From: Acetitomaculum ruminis DSM 5522
GTDB lineage: Bacteria; Bacillota; Clostridia; Lachnospirales; Lachnospiraceae
Assembly: GCF_900112085.1 (NCBI RefSeq)
Contig: NZ_FOJY01000001.1
Location: forward strand, 212,860-276,859
DNA length: 64,000 bases
Direction: 5' to 3'
A program made the translations under genes and the position numbers. This document shows positions 53,204 to 63,360 of this stretch, piece after piece (the first letter of the stretch is position 1; the number at the start of each line of letters is the position of its first letter). The notes under the pieces were generated by a model. It saw only the letters and a list, made by a program, of their open reading frames with translations, made no database searches and was not told where the DNA came from.

Positions 53204-55082
53204 GGATTTTTTACCAATATCTAAAAGTGATTTGGAAAAAAGAAATATTTCCCAAATAGATTTTGTTTATATAATCGGTGATGCTTATGTAGATCATCCC
53301 TCTTTTGGACATGCCATCATAGGCAGACTTTTAGAAGCCTACGGTTATACAGTTGGTATTATTTCACAGCCTGACTGGAAAGATAAAAACAGTATTAGTG
53401 AATTCGGACAGCCACGCCTGGGCTTTTTAGTTTCTGCCGGAAATATGGATTCCATGGTGAATCATTATTCAGTTTCAAAAAAAAGAAGAAAAAAAGATTT
53501 GTATTCTCCCGGCGGTAAAATAGGTTTAAGACCGGATTATGCCACTATAGTTTATTGTAATCTAATCAGACAAAGCTATAAAAATGTACCGATAATAATA
53601 GGCGGAATAGAAGCCAGCTTAAGAAGACTGGCACATTATGACTATTGGCAAGATAAAATAAAGCGTTCGATTTTAATGGATTCAGGGGCAGATTTATTAC
53701 TGTATGGAATGGGAGAGCATGCTGTTATAGAAGTCGCTGATGCCTTAAATGCCGGAATAGACATAAAAGATATTACATTTATAAAAGGCAGTGTATACAA
53801 AACAAAAAATCTGGAAAATGTATATCAGCCACTGATTCTTCCTACCTTTGAAGAAGTAGAAAAAAATAAAATTTCTTACGCCAAAAGCTTTTACATTCAA
53901 TATCAAAATACTGATTTTATTTCGGGAAAAACCCTGGTAGAAACCTATCCTCATGGAATTTATGTAGTTCAAAATCCACCGGCACTTCCTCTTTCAGATA
54001 CGGAAATGGATGATATTTATGCTTTACCTTATAAAAAAACATATCATCCAATATATAAAAAATCAGGCGGGATACCTGCTATCGAAGAAGTAAAATTCAG
54101 TCTTGTAAGCAACAGAGGTTGTTTTGGAGCCTGCAGTTTTTGTGCTTTAACATTTCATCAGGGAAGATTTATACAAAAAAGAGGACATGACTCACTTATA
54201 GCTGAGGCCAAAGAAATGATAAATGATAAAGATTTCAAGGGTTATATTCATGATGTAGGAGGCCCAACTGCAAATTTTTACCATACAGCCTGCAAAAAAC
54301 AAATTTCTAAAGGAGTTTGTACAAATAAACAGTGTCTATTTCCAAAACCCTGTAAAAATCTTGATACCTCCCATGAAGAATATACTAAACTTATTAAAGA
54401 TTTAAGAAAATTGCCTGGAGTAAAGAAAGTATTTATAAGATCCGGTATCAGATTTGATTATCTATTGGAGGATAAAAACAAAAGCTTCTTTAATGAACTG
54501 TGTAAATATCATGTAAGCGGACAGTTAAAAGTCGCTCCGGAACATGTATCCGACAGGGTATTAAAGCTGATGGGAAAGCCATCAAATAGCGTCTACGAAC
54601 AATTTAAAAAAGAATTTTTCAAAAAAAGTAAAGAAGCAGGGTTAGAACAATACTTAATACCATATCTAATGTCTTCCCATCCCGGAAGTACATTAGAAGA
54701 TGCAATTATGTTAGCTTTAGCAGTTAGAGATATGGGATATATGCCCCAACAGGTTCAGGATTTTTATCCTACACCTTCAACACTTTCAACCTGTATGTAT
54801 TATACCGGATTAGATCCAAGAACAATGGAAAAAGTTTATATTCCAAAAAGCTCTCATGAAAAAGCTATGCAAAGAGCACTTATTCAATACAAGGATCCTA
54901 AAAATTATGAACTGGTGAAAGAAGCTCTTATAAAAGCAGGAAGAAGTGACCTAATTGGATTTGATAAAAAATGTCTTATAAAACCAAGAAATATCAGCAA
55001 AAAAATAGAAAATAATAAAAACAGGAAAACAATAAAAGCAAAGGGAAAAGGCAATGCAAAAACGAGAAATAAAAGAAAATGA
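53196..55082 (+). CDS. YgiQ-family radical SAM protein
   Basis: A 628-residue radical SAM enzyme of the YgiQ (UPF0313) family, reaction unknown. The N-terminal domain has [30 protein letters not shown] (in pieces) and [23 protein letters not shown]. The iron-sulfur cluster motif CxxxCxxC is in [20 protein letters not shown] (about 311-318). A second, cysteine-rich part has [22 protein letters not shown]. The C-terminus is a Lys/Asn-rich basic tail, probably disordered. It overlaps the genes on both sides (8 and 29 bases), which suggests coupled translation. Confidence 0.93.
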   Translation: MSKDFLPISKSDLEKRNISQIDFVYIIGDAYVDHPSFGHAIIGRLLEAYGYTVGIISQPDWKDKNSISEFGQPRLGFLVSAGNMDSMVNHYSVSKKRRKKDLYSPGGKIGLRPDYATIVYCNLIRQSYKNVPIIIGGIEASLRRLAHYDYWQDKIKRSILMDSGADLLLYGMGEHAVIEVADALNAGIDIKDITFIKGSVYKTKNLENVYQPLILPTFEEVEKNKISYAKSFYIQYQNTDFISGKTLVETYPHGIYVVQNPPALPLSDTEMDDIYALPYKKTYHPIYKKSGGIPAIEEVKFSLVSNRGCFGACSFCALTFHQGRFIQKRGHDSLIAEAKEMINDKDFKGYIHDVGGPTANFYHTACKKQISKGVCTNKQCLFPKPCKNLDTSHEEYTKLIKDLRKLPGVKKVFIRSGIRFDYLLEDKNKSFFNELCKYHVSGQLKVAPEHVSDRVLKLMGKPSNSVYEQFKKEFFKKSKEAGLEQYLIPYLMSSHPGSTLEDAIMLALAVRDMGYMPQQVQDFYPTPSTLSTCMYYTGLDPRTMEKVYIPKSSHEKAMQRALIQYKDPKNYELVKEALIKAGRSDLIGFDKKCLIKPRNISKKIENNKNRKTIKAKGKGNAKTRNKRK

Positions 55083-56016
55083 ATCAGGTATCAGATTTGA
55101 TAAATTTTTAGGCAAATATCTTTGTAATGCCCCAGCCAGCTTTATTTTTAAAATGCTTAGAAAGAAAAATATTACCTTAAATGGAAAAAAAGCTAATGGT
55201 AAAGAAATCTTAAAAGTAAATGATGAAGTAAATTTTTATTTATCAGATGAAACCCTTGAAAAGTTTTCCAAAAAAGAAATACAACTTCCTGATAAAATAT
55301 CTTCAGAAATTTCAGTTATTTATGAAGATAAGGATATTTTACTGATAAATAAACCGGCAGGAGTATTATCACAAAAAGCAAACAAGGATGATATTTCAAT
55401 AAATGAACAAGCTTTAGCATATTTATTAGAAACAAAAGCCATTAAAATAACTGATTTAGATACTTTTATGCCTTCTATTGCCAACAGATTGGATAAAAAT
55501 ACAACAGGGCTTATTACATATGGTAAAACCATTAAAGGCTTACAATTTTTAAATAAATGTTTTAAAGACAGAAGTATAAAAAAATATTATAGGACAATCT
55601 GCTACGGAAAGCTGACAAAAGCTTTACATATTAAAGGCTATCTAACAAAAGACGAAAAGAATAATAAGGTTCAAATTTCTGACAAAGAAAGCAAAAATTC
55701 CTCTTATATAGAAACATCTATTGAAGTATTAGAATACAATGATAACTATTCATACCTTGAAGTTGAATTGATTACGGGTAAATCCCATCAAATAAGAGCT
55801 CATCTTGCATCCATAGGACATCCTTTGCTTGGTGAAAAAAAATATATCTATACAGATATTTCAAAGAGGGATAAGTACAGATATCAGCTTTTACATTCTT
55901 ACAAAATGATATTTCCTGAAATAGAGGATGACTATTTTTCCTATCTTAGTAATAAGGAATTTACTGCCCCTCTTAACAAAAAATTATTAAATGCAAAAAA
56001 GGAGTTGTTTAAATGA
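55054..56016 (+). CDS. RluA-family pseudouridine synthase
   Basis: Third pseudouridine synthase of the window, 320 residues. An S4 domain (about 10-60: [21 protein letters not shown] in pieces, [10 protein letters not shown]) precedes the RluA catalytic domain with Asp in [17 protein letters not shown] and [27 protein letters not shown] (in pieces). It most resembles the RluC-type group. It starts 29 bases inside ygiQ in another frame with AAAAGG upstream; an ATG at 55079 is out of frame. The stop overlaps the recU start by 4 bases. Confidence 0.92.
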   Translation: MQKREIKENESGIRFDKFLGKYLCNAPASFIFKMLRKKNITLNGKKANGKEILKVNDEVNFYLSDETLEKFSKKEIQLPDKISSEISVIYEDKDILLINKPAGVLSQKANKDDISINEQALAYLLETKAIKITDLDTFMPSIANRLDKNTTGLITYGKTIKGLQFLNKCFKDRSIKKYYRTICYGKLTKALHIKGYLTKDEKNNKVQISDKESKNSSYIETSIEVLEYNDNYSYLEVELITGKSHQIRAHLASIGHPLLGEKKYIYTDISKRDKYRYQLLHSYKMIFPEIEDDYFSYLSNKEFTAPLNKKLLNAKKELFK

Positions 56017-56549
56017 CTTCCTGGAATTCAAGGGGCCTTAGAGGCTCCATTTTTGAAGAAATGATTAACAGAACAAATGAAAAATACATGGAGAAAAAAC
56101 TGGCTCTGATTCAAAAAATACCTACCCCCATAACACCTACAAAAATTGATTCAAACAGCCATCAGATAACGCTGGCTTATTTTGAAAAACAAAGTACAGT
56201 GGATTATATTGGTGTAGTACAGGGTATTCCTGTATGTTTTGATGCCAAAGAGTGTCATACAAATACTTTTCCCCTCCAAAATATTCATCAACACCAGATA
56301 GATTTTATGAAAAAATTTGAAGAACAAAAAGGTATAGCTTTTCTTTTGATTTATTATACCCATCTGGATAAATACTACTACTTAAGATTAGAACTTTTAT
56401 TAAAATTCTGGGAAAGAGCCGGTAATGGCGGTAGGAAAAGTTTTCGACTGGAAGAAACAGAAAAGGAATTTTTCTTTAAAGATGAAAGACAAAAACAGTT
56501 TGTTCCTTATCTAGAAATGCTGCAAAAAGATTTGTTATTAAGGGATTGA
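56013..56549 (+). CDS. recU: Holliday junction resolvase RecU
   Basis: Firmicute-type resolvase that cuts four-way DNA junctions during recombination. 178 residues. Active-site region STVDYIGVVQGIPVCFDAKECHT carries the metal-binding Asp and the Asp-x-Lys-Glu pattern (DAKE); SRGLRGSIFEEMINRTNEKY is the N-terminal DNA-binding block, and FPLQNIHQHQIDFMKKFEEQKGIAFLLIYY (in pieces) follows. AAAGGAG overlaps the end of the previous gene. The hisZ promoter starts within its stop codon region. recU usually neighbours a PBP gene in Bacillus, so this context differs. Confidence 0.94.
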   Translation: MTSWNSRGLRGSIFEEMINRTNEKYMEKKLALIQKIPTPITPTKIDSNSHQITLAYFEKQSTVDYIGVVQGIPVCFDAKECHTNTFPLQNIHQHQIDFMKKFEEQKGIAFLLIYYTHLDKYYYLRLELLLKFWERAGNGGRKSFRLEETEKEFFFKDERQKQFVPYLEMLQKDLLLRD

Positions 56550-56574
56550 CATTTAATATACATTTAATTATAAT
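56546..56574 (+). promoter_or_regulatory. Promoter of the histidine genes
   Basis: TTGACA (56546-56551), 17-base spacer, TATAAT (56569-56574): exact consensus. The -35 box contains the recU stop codon (TGA 56547-56549). The 64-base leader carries a GTGCT/AGCAC hairpin (56593-56610) and a third GCAC at 56617-56620, but no T-box motif. Confidence 0.82.
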
Positions 56575-56644
56575 TTAAACATTGATTTTGCTGTGCTACC
56601 CAATTAGCACATTAACGCACTAAAGCGAAAGTTTGGAGGTTACT

Positions 56645-57913
56645 ATGAAAGATATACTATTACATACTCCGGAAGGGGTAAGGGACATTTATAATTATGA
56701 ATGTGAAGAAAAAGAAATTGTGAAAGAAAAACTTCATAACACCATACATAAATACGGATATCATTCAATAGAAACTCCTACAATTGAATTTTTTGATATT
56801 TTTTCAAAGGACATAGGTACAACACCTAGCAAAGAGCTTTACAGATTTTTCGACAAAGATGGTAATACTTTAGTTTTAAGACCTGACTTCACTCCTTCGA
56901 TTGCAAGGTGTGCCGCTAAATACTACCAGGATGAAAGCATACCAGTGAAATTATGTTATACCGGACAGACCTTCGTAAATCATGCCAGCTACCAGGGAAG
57001 ACTTAAAGAAACTACCCAAATGGGAGCTGAACTGATAGGAGACACATCCATAGATGCCGATGTAGAAATATTGGCATTATTGATAGAATGCCTTAAAAAT
57101 GCAGGACTGAACGATTTTCAGATAAGTATTGGGGAAGTAGATTTTTTTAACAGCCTTATAGAAGAATCCAACATTGACAGTTTTGTAGAAGAAGAATTAA
57201 GAGAGCTAATAACTAAGAAAAATTTTTTTGGAGTAGAAGAACTGGTTGATTCCCTGGATATGAATGAAGATCATAAAAATCTCTTTCTTAATCTTTTACA
57301 ACTATATGGAAATATAGAAGTTTTAGAAGCTGCAAAAAAACTTACATCCAATGAAAAAGCTTTAAAAGCCATAGATAGAATTGAAGAAATTTTTAATATA
57401 TTAAAATGTTTTGGCTATGAAAAATATATTTCATTTGATTTAGGTCTTATCACAAAAATCAAATATTACACCGGCATTACCTTTAAAGCCTTTACATACG
57501 GAAGTGGAGATGATATTGCTTCAGGGGGACGATACGATACATTAATTGAAAAATTTGGAAAAGAAGCTCCTTCCATAGGTTTTGCATTGAATCTTGACAA
57601 AATTCTTATTGCAATGCAAAGACAAAAAATTGATGTTCCGTTAAATACTGATTCAAAACTGGTTATTTACGAAAAGGAAAACAGGGAATGTGCAATTGAT
57701 TTCTGTCAAAATTTGAGAGAAAAAAATATTAAGGTAAATATGCTTATTACTGATAAATTCGATGGATTTGAAAAATATTTTGAATATGCAAAATCCAATG
57801 TTATTTCGGATATTATTTACCTTAAAAATAATGAAAACATTCAGATTTATAATCTGACCCGTAAAAAATCCGTAAATCTGGTTCTTGAAATATATAAGAA
57901 CGAATATCTCTGA
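56645..57913 (+). CDS. hisZ: ATP phosphoribosyltransferase regulatory subunit
   Basis: Histidyl-tRNA-synthetase-like protein without synthetase function; it forms a hetero-octamer with short HisG and is needed for its activity and feedback inhibition. 422 residues: HTPEGVRDIYNYECEEKE at the start, FFDKDGNTLVLRPDFTPSIARCAAKYY (in pieces) and YTGQTFVNHASYQGRLKETTQMGAE (in pieces) from the class II aminoacylation fold. The ATG at 56645 has GGAGG directly upstream; the earlier TTG lies in that ribosome binding site. First gene of the his run, with its own perfect promoter. Confidence 0.95.
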   Translation: MKDILLHTPEGVRDIYNYECEEKEIVKEKLHNTIHKYGYHSIETPTIEFFDIFSKDIGTTPSKELYRFFDKDGNTLVLRPDFTPSIARCAAKYYQDESIPVKLCYTGQTFVNHASYQGRLKETTQMGAELIGDTSIDADVEILALLIECLKNAGLNDFQISIGEVDFFNSLIEESNIDSFVEEELRELITKKNFFGVEELVDSLDMNEDHKNLFLNLLQLYGNIEVLEAAKKLTSNEKALKAIDRIEEIFNILKCFGYEKYISFDLGLITKIKYYTGITFKAFTYGSGDDIASGGRYDTLIEKFGKEAPSIGFALNLDKILIAMQRQKIDVPLNTDSKLVIYEKENRECAIDFCQNLREKNIKVNMLITDKFDGFEKYFEYAKSNVISDIIYLKNNENIQIYNLTRKKSVNLVLEIYKNEYL

Positions 57914-57928
57914 TAAGGAGGAAATACA

Positions 57929-58573
57929 ATGCGTTATTTAACAATTGCCCTTACAAAAGGACGACTTGCAAAAAAAACCATGGAGCTTTTCGATAAAATC
58001 GGTATAAATTGCGTTGAAATGCAGGATGAAAAAAGCAGAAAACTGATTTTCGTCAATGAAGAACTAAAATTAAAGCTTTTTCTTGCAAAGGGGCCGGATG
58101 TGCCAACTTATGTAGAATATGGTGCAGCTGATTTTGGAATTGTTGGAAAAGACACCATTTTGGAAGAAGGCAGACAGATTTATGAAGTCCTGGACTTAAA
58201 TATTGGAAATTGTGACATGTGTGTTTGTGGTCCAAAAGAAGCCGGTAAATATCTTGAACATCATCAATTTATCAGAGTTGCTACAAAATATCCAAACATT
58301 GCAAGAGATTATTTTTACAATAGAAAACATCAAACCGTAGATATTATAAAATTAAATGGGTCAATTGAATTAGCTCCCATAGTAGGACTTTCAGAAGTAA
58401 TAGTTGATATCGTTGAAACAGGTGCCACCTTAAAAGAAAACGGACTTTGTGTTTTAGAAAAAATTGTTCCTTTATCAGCCAGAGTCGTTGTTAATCCTGT
58501 TAGCATGAAGATGGAAGATGACAGAATAAAAAAAATAATAAAGGATTTAAGAAATGTAATTGAAAAACAATAG
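57929..58573 (+). CDS. hisG: ATP phosphoribosyltransferase catalytic subunit (short form)
   Basis: First committed enzyme of histidine synthesis, joining ATP and PRPP. 214 residues, the short form that requires HisZ, which lies directly upstream: the two match. [18 protein letters not shown] at the start, [18 protein letters not shown], and the PRPP-binding [22 protein letters not shown] precedes the ATG; the hisD gene begins 25 bases after the stop. Confidence 0.96.
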   Translation: MRYLTIALTKGRLAKKTMELFDKIGINCVEMQDEKSRKLIFVNEELKLKLFLAKGPDVPTYVEYGAADFGIVGKDTILEEGRQIYEVLDLNIGNCDMCVCGPKEAGKYLEHHQFIRVATKYPNIARDYFYNRKHQTVDIIKLNGSIELAPIVGLSEVIVDIVETGATLKENGLCVLEKIVPLSARVVVNPVSMKMEDDRIKKIIKDLRNVIEKQ

Positions 58574-58597
58574 AATAGTATTCCGGAGGAAATTAAA

Positions 58598-59887
58598 ATG
58601 AGAATCGTTGAATTAACAGAAGATACCAAAAAAGATATTTTAAATAATCTTTTAAAAAGAAGTACAAATAATTATAGCTCCTATGAAGAAGATGTTGTAA
58701 AAATAGTTGAAGATGTAAAAAACAATGGTGATAAAGCATTATTTGACTACACTTTAAAATTTGATAAAGTAAAAATAGATGCCTCTAATGTAAAAGTTAC
58801 TGAAGCTGAAATTGAAGAAGCTTACAAACTTGTTGATAGCAAATTAGTGGAGATTATAAGAAAAGCATTAAAAAATATCAGAGAATTTCACCAGAAACAG
58901 GTTCAAAACAGCTGGTTTGATTCAAAAGCTGATGGTACATTTCTTGGTCAAAAGGTAACTCCATTGGAAGTTGCCGGGGTTTATGTCCCGGGAGGAAAAG
59001 CTGTTTATCCATCCAGCGTTCTAATGAATGTTGTTCCTGCTAAAGTGGCAGGTGTTGATAAAATAATAATGACTACTCCTCCGGCTAAAGACGGAAGCAT
59101 ATATCCTTCTACTTTAGTTGCCGCAAAAGAAGCCGGAGTAGACGAGATATATAAAGTAGGTGGAGCCCAGGCAATAGCTGCCATGGCTTTTGGAACAGAA
59201 TCGATTCCAAAAACAGATAAAATTGTTGGACCGGGAAATATATTTGTTGCCCTTGCCAAAAAAGCTGTATATGGAAATGTCAGCATAGATTCTATTGCCG
59301 GACCAAGTGAAGTATTAGTAATTGCAGACGAAACAGCTAATCCAAGATATCTGGCAGCAGATCTTTTATCTCAAGCAGAACATGATGAACTTGCCTCATC
59401 AATTCTACTTACAACTAGCAAAGAACTTGCTCAAAAAGTATCCTTAGAAATTGATGAATTTTTGAAAATTCTATCAAGAAAAGATATTATTTCAAAATCT
59501 CTTGAGAATTTTGGATATATATTAATAGCAAAAAATTTAGATGAATGTATATCAACTGCAAATGCAATAGCCAGTGAACATTTAGAAATTGTTACTCAAA
59601 ATCCATTTGAAGTAATGACTAAAATCAGAAATGCCGGTGCAATATTCCTAGGTGAATACAGTTCTGAACCATTAGGTGATTATTTCGCAGGACCAAACCA
59701 TGTACTTCCTACAAACGGAACTGCTAAGTTCTTTTCAGCATTAAGTGTTGATGATTTTATTAAAAAAAGCAGTATTATATCCTATTCAAAACAAGCTTTA
59801 GAGGAAATTCACCAGGATATAATTGATTTTGCCAATGCCGAGCAGCTTACGGCACATGCCAATGCCATTGCCGTTCGTTTCCAATAA
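58598..59887 (+). CDS. hisD: Histidinol dehydrogenase
   Basis: Zinc enzyme oxidising histidinol to histidine in the last two steps. 429 residues: VTPLEVAGVYVPGGKAVYPSS (in pieces), IVGPGNIFVALAKKAVYG, IAGPSEVLVIADETANP, zinc ligands in LSQAEHDELASS and the C-terminal SEHLEIVTQNP. GGAGG precedes the ATG. Gap of 39 bases to hisB. Confidence 0.96.
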   Translation: MRIVELTEDTKKDILNNLLKRSTNNYSSYEEDVVKIVEDVKNNGDKALFDYTLKFDKVKIDASNVKVTEAEIEEAYKLVDSKLVEIIRKALKNIREFHQKQVQNSWFDSKADGTFLGQKVTPLEVAGVYVPGGKAVYPSSVLMNVVPAKVAGVDKIIMTTPPAKDGSIYPSTLVAAKEAGVDEIYKVGGAQAIAAMAFGTESIPKTDKIVGPGNIFVALAKKAVYGNVSIDSIAGPSEVLVIADETANPRYLAADLLSQAEHDELASSILLTTSKELAQKVSLEIDEFLKILSRKDIISKSLENFGYILIAKNLDECISTANAIASEHLEIVTQNPFEVMTKIRNAGAIFLGEYSSEPLGDYFAGPNHVLPTNGTAKFFSALSVDDFIKKSSIISYSKQALEEIHQDIIDFANAEQLTAHANAIAVRFQ

Positions 59888-59926
59888 ACCTTCCAATTAA
59901 AATTTCCAGATTCAGGGAGTAAAATT

Positions 59927-60520
59927 ATGAATAATAAAAGAATTTCAAAAGTCAGCAGAAAAACAAAAGAAACAGATATCCAGGTTGAATTTAACATAGA
60001 CGGAAAAGGAAATTCCGATATAAAAACAGGAATAGGATTTTTTGACCATGTTCTTGATGGTTTTTGTCGCCATGGTCTCTTTGATTTAAATATAAAGGCT
60101 ACAGGAGACTTATATGTGGATGCACATCACACTATAGAGGATACCGGAATAGTTCTTGGAAATGCCATAAGAGAAGCAGCAGGAGATAAAAGTGGAATTT
60201 CCCGTTTTGGTAATATGATACTTCCAATGGATGAAGCTTTAGTTTTATGTGCCATTGACTTTTCTGGCAGACCTTATTTATCCTTTGATATGGATATTCC
60301 TTGTGAAATGATAGGGCAAATGCCTTCTGAAATGGTAAAAGAGTTTTTTTATGCAATTTCCTATACATCAATGATGAATATACATATAAAACAGATTTCC
60401 GGTGATAATTCCCATCATCTGGTGGAAGCTGCTTTCAAAGCCTTTGGAAAAAGTCTTTGTCAGGCGCTTACCATTAGTGAACGAATTGAAGGTGTTATAT
60501 CAACAAAAGGAACATTATAA
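59927..60520 (+). CDS. hisB: Imidazoleglycerol-phosphate dehydratase
   Basis: Manganese enzyme of histidine synthesis. 197 residues, single-function form. The two repeated metal-binding motifs are [16 protein letters not shown] and [39 protein letters not shown] is the N-terminal block. CAGGGAGTAA precedes the ATG, and the HisA-like/HisIE fusion follows after 11 bases. Confidence 0.96.
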   Translation: MNNKRISKVSRKTKETDIQVEFNIDGKGNSDIKTGIGFFDHVLDGFCRHGLFDLNIKATGDLYVDAHHTIEDTGIVLGNAIREAAGDKSGISRFGNMILPMDEALVLCAIDFSGRPYLSFDMDIPCEMIGQMPSEMVKEFFYAISYTSMMNIHIKQISGDNSHHLVEAAFKAFGKSLCQALTISERIEGVISTKGTL

Positions 60521-60531
60521 AGGGGATAGCT

Positions 60532-61803
60532 ATGCAAACCAAAAAAATTACACAAATTTTTTATTTAAAAAACGGAAAAATTGTCGCAAGTCCGGAAAAT
60601 TCTCAAATTGTTGAAGATGGAAATCTTACAAGAAAAGTCAGAGAATATAAAGATGCCGGTTGTGATTTATTTATAATATTAGATCTTTCTGAACATGATA
60701 CTGAGCATGAAATAAATATAAATGCCATAAAAGAAGCAATAACCCAAACTGATGCTTGTGTCTATGGCGGTGGGAGTGTAAAACGATTTGAAGATATAAA
60801 GAAATATCTGTATGCCGGCTGTGAAAAAGCAGTTGCAAATATTGATATTGATAACATTTCCAATGCTTTAGAAGAAGGCGGAGCCCGGTTTGGAAAAGAT
60901 AAAATAGTTGCATATACAAATAAATCAGTTAATCCTGCAAAATTAAGTCAACTGTTACATTTGATAAGTGGAATAATCATTGAAGAATATACACATGACA
61001 CAATATTTGAACAATTACCGCTATTTTTAAAGGCTGAAACATTTGACGACTTTGATAAGAAAATAAAATCAGAAAATGTTTGTGGTGTGTTCGGAAATGA
61101 AACATGTAAATTGCTTCCGGATATTTATACATATAAGCTTAAACTTTTAGATGAAGGCTTTCCTATGAATGTAATTAAATCCAGCCTGAGTTGGTGTGAT
61201 TTAAAACTTAACAGTGACGGACTTCTTCCTGTTATTGTACAAGATTATAAGACAATGGATGTATTAATGATGGCTTATATGAATGAAGAAGCCTTTAATA
61301 CAACTGTTAAAACCGGAAAAATGACCTACTATAGCAGAAGTCGCCAGAATCTATGGATAAAAGGCGAAACTTCAGGTCATTATCAGTATGTAAGAAGTCT
61401 TTCTATTGATTGTGACAATGATACCTTATTGGCAAAGGTAGTACAAATCGGTGCAGCCTGTCATACAGGAAACAAAAGCTGTTTTTATAATGAAATATAC
61501 AAAGCAAATAAAGATAACAAAGCCTCTAATGAAGTTTTAGAAAAAGTATATGATGTTATTTTGAATAGAAAAAAACATCCAAGAGAAGGCTCATATACAA
61601 ATTATCTCTTTGACAAGGGCATTGATAAAATACTTAAAAAAGTTGGTGAAGAATGTACTGAGATAGTTATCGCAGCCAAAAATCCCGATTCTGAGGAGAT
61701 AAAATATGAAATTTCTGATTTTCTATATCATACAATGGTATTAATGGTTGAAAAAGGAGTATCTTGGAATGAAATATATGAGGAATTAGCAAGAAGAGAG
61801 TAA
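60532..61803 (+). CDS. hisIE: Fusion: decayed HisA-like barrel + phosphoribosyl-AMP cyclohydrolase + phosphoribosyl-ATP pyrophosphohydrolase
   Basis: 423 residues with three parts. Residues about 1-205 follow the HisA/HisF barrel pattern ([52 protein letters not shown]), but the first catalytic Asp of that family (usually in a DLxxGxVV motif) is Tyr in FYLKNGKIV and the second strand end is AYTNK. HisI follows (about 225-320): [40 protein letters not shown] with metal-binding Asp and Cys in [13 protein letters not shown] and [12 protein letters not shown]. HisE ends the protein (about 335-420: [21 protein letters not shown]). No separate hisA, hisF or hisH is in the window. The barrel is probably a structural or regulatory relic. 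Confidence 0.88.
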   Translation: MQTKKITQIFYLKNGKIVASPENSQIVEDGNLTRKVREYKDAGCDLFIILDLSEHDTEHEININAIKEAITQTDACVYGGGSVKRFEDIKKYLYAGCEKAVANIDIDNISNALEEGGARFGKDKIVAYTNKSVNPAKLSQLLHLISGIIIEEYTHDTIFEQLPLFLKAETFDDFDKKIKSENVCGVFGNETCKLLPDIYTYKLKLLDEGFPMNVIKSSLSWCDLKLNSDGLLPVIVQDYKTMDVLMMAYMNEEAFNTTVKTGKMTYYSRSRQNLWIKGETSGHYQYVRSLSIDCDNDTLLAKVVQIGAACHTGNKSCFYNEIYKANKDNKASNEVLEKVYDVILNRKKHPREGSYTNYLFDKGIDKILKKVGEECTEIVIAAKNPDSEEIKYEISDFLYHTMVLMVEKGVSWNEIYEELARRE

Positions 61804-62409
61804 TTCCTTAACAACACAGGAAGATATTTCATAACTTACACCTTTCCTTATCAAAAAAGCATAAAGCTTTCTATACTTAGAATCAAAACTGTCCTTATTA
61901 TATGAGTGCAGTTTTTTTTCTGCCCATTTTTTGGCTTTCTCATATTCTAAATCTGAATGATAGTTTTCCTTTAGTGTGCGTTCTACCAAATCTTTGGAAG
62001 CTCCCTTTGAAATAAGGTTGCTTCTGATACGACCTTCACCATATAAACGACTTTTCTGCCTAATATATTCTTTAATATAGTTTTGATCATCAATATAGCC
62101 ATAATTTTTTAAAAAAGCAACAGCCGATTGGATAGAGGCTGGAGAACAACCTTTTAAGGAAAGTTTTCTCTCAAGTTCTTTTTCCAAAAAAGGATGATGA
62201 GCCACTAGATTTAAAGCTATATTTCGGGCATCTTTTTCTGCATCCTTTTTTAAAATTTCATCTTTTAATTTTTCATCTATTTCATCACTACATCGTAGTG
62301 CATAATCATAAATTGTTTCAATATTGGCTCCAAAACTGAATTCTCCATCCAGAAAAACTGAAGCTCTTTTTTTGTTTTGTTTTTGTAATTCTATTTTAGT
62401 TATTTTCAT
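61786..62409 (-). CDS. recX: Regulatory protein RecX
   Basis: Modulator that caps and limits RecA filaments. 207 residues built from three-helix repeats: [49 protein letters not shown] (in pieces), [24 protein letters not shown] and a C-terminal [15 protein letters not shown] repeat. The N-terminal strand part [25 protein letters not shown] is typical of Firmicute RecX. It is convergent with the his genes and overlaps the last 18 bases of hisIE, without a terminator between. No recA is in the window. Confidence 0.93.
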   Translation of the reverse strand: MKITKIELQKQNKKRASVFLDGEFSFGANIETIYDYALRCSDEIDEKLKDEILKKDAEKDARNIALNLVAHHPFLEKELERKLSLKGCSPASIQSAVAFLKNYGYIDDQNYIKEYIRQKSRLYGEGRIRSNLISKGASKDLVERTLKENYHSDLEYEKAKKWAEKKLHSYNKDSFDSKYRKLYAFLIRKGVSYEISSCVVKELLSSC

Positions 62410-63033
62410 TGTATCTTCCTATTTTTATTTAATCAAAACGAATGTTCTGTATGTTTATTATATATTCGAATTTTTGTTCTGTCAAGATATTAATTTTATT
62501 GTTGTTTGGCCTTTATAAAGGAATTATTTATTTTTTTAATGCCTGCCCTCGTTATTATCCTGTTTATAGTTAGAAGTTTATGCAAAAATATAAATTTAAC
62601 GAATTATATAGGTGTAATATCATTATTTACATTATAATAATACAGTGTTATAATTCCTATGGATGTATAGTGAATTTATACTAAAATTACATCTTTTTAA
62701 ATTTCATGGGAGTTATTTTTTAAGTTATAAGTCGGATTAATCCCCAATATACAGATATTTTATACAGATAAGCTGCTGAATAGGTGGCTTGGATTGTGGA
62801 TTATCTATAAATGAGTTATGGATATGTATTAGTTTCAAATGAAAGTATTGTAAAGTGGTTACGACCACTTTTATTTGGGACGGTAGTAAAACAAATTGAG
62901 ATTTTCGTATACGAAAAGGGTGTCTGCATTTTCTGCTTACTGCTATCGTTTTTAAAGGGAGATAATGATAAATAATGTAAGAAAAATACATCATTTAAAA
63001 TCATGAAAAAGTTAAATTTAAAATAAAAATATC
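62410..63033. other. Gene-free region between recX and the riboswitch, with inverted repeats
   Basis: No frame with a plausible ribosome binding site and family resemblance is seen. It contains a hairpin GATGTA/TACATC (62662-62693) followed by TTTTT, preceded by a TTTACA-17-TATAAT promoter-like pair (62626-62654); a hairpin AAAGTGGT/ACCACTTT (62852-62871); and a 16-base perfect palindrome TTTTCGTATACGAAAA (62902-62917). The significance of each is open. Confidence 0.5.
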
Positions 63034-63061
63034 TTGTATAGTATCTAAAAAGTGATATAAT
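63034..63061 (+). promoter_or_regulatory. Promoter of the cobalamin riboswitch leader
   Basis: TTGTAT (63034-63039) and TATAAT (63056-63061) with a 16-base spacer, 35-50 bases before the riboswitch. Confidence 0.65.
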
Positions 63062-63094
63062 AGTAGAGAATTAAGATATTTTTATTAAAAATAT

Positions 63095-63360
63095 AAAATA
63101 GTTAAAAACAAGGAATCCGGTGCAAATCCGGAACACGCTTGCCCGTACTGTAAGGCGGACGAAAGCAGCAATATTATATAAAAGGCAAAATGCTTATTTT
63201 GAATATCTTTGATACGATGTAAAAACACAACATATTGTAATGCACATATCGTGGATATATGTAAAGAAAAACGAATTGCAAATGTATAATAAACCACTGG
63301 ACGAAAATCCGGGAAGGTGCTGTTACTAGGCTGATGCTAAGTCAGGATACATAATAATTA
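63095..63360 (+). promoter_or_regulatory. Cobalamin riboswitch
   Basis: Recognised by the ordered conserved parts: GGAATCCGGTGCAAATCCGG (63112-63131), GCCCGTACTGTAAGGCGGACG with the CTGTAA core (63141-63161), CCACTGG (63295-63301), GGGAAGG (63311-63317) and the B12-box-like GCTGATGCTAAGTCAGGATAC (63330-63350). The middle peripheral arm (63170-63290) is AT-rich and longer than the core. It lies on the plus strand, in the leader of the gene cut by the window end, which is therefore probably cobalamin-related, such as an uptake or B12-independent enzyme gene. I see no convincing terminator directly after the aptamer, so control of the ribosome binding site or a later platform is possible. Exact ends are approximate. 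Confidence 0.88.

Noticed and set aside
62737..63004. Two overlapping minus-strand frames of 85 and 62 codons
   Set aside because: No ribosome binding sites, no family resemblance, and they contain the perfect palindrome and hairpin noted separately.
63085..63297. 70-codon minus-strand frame
   Set aside because: It is antisense to the cobalamin riboswitch.
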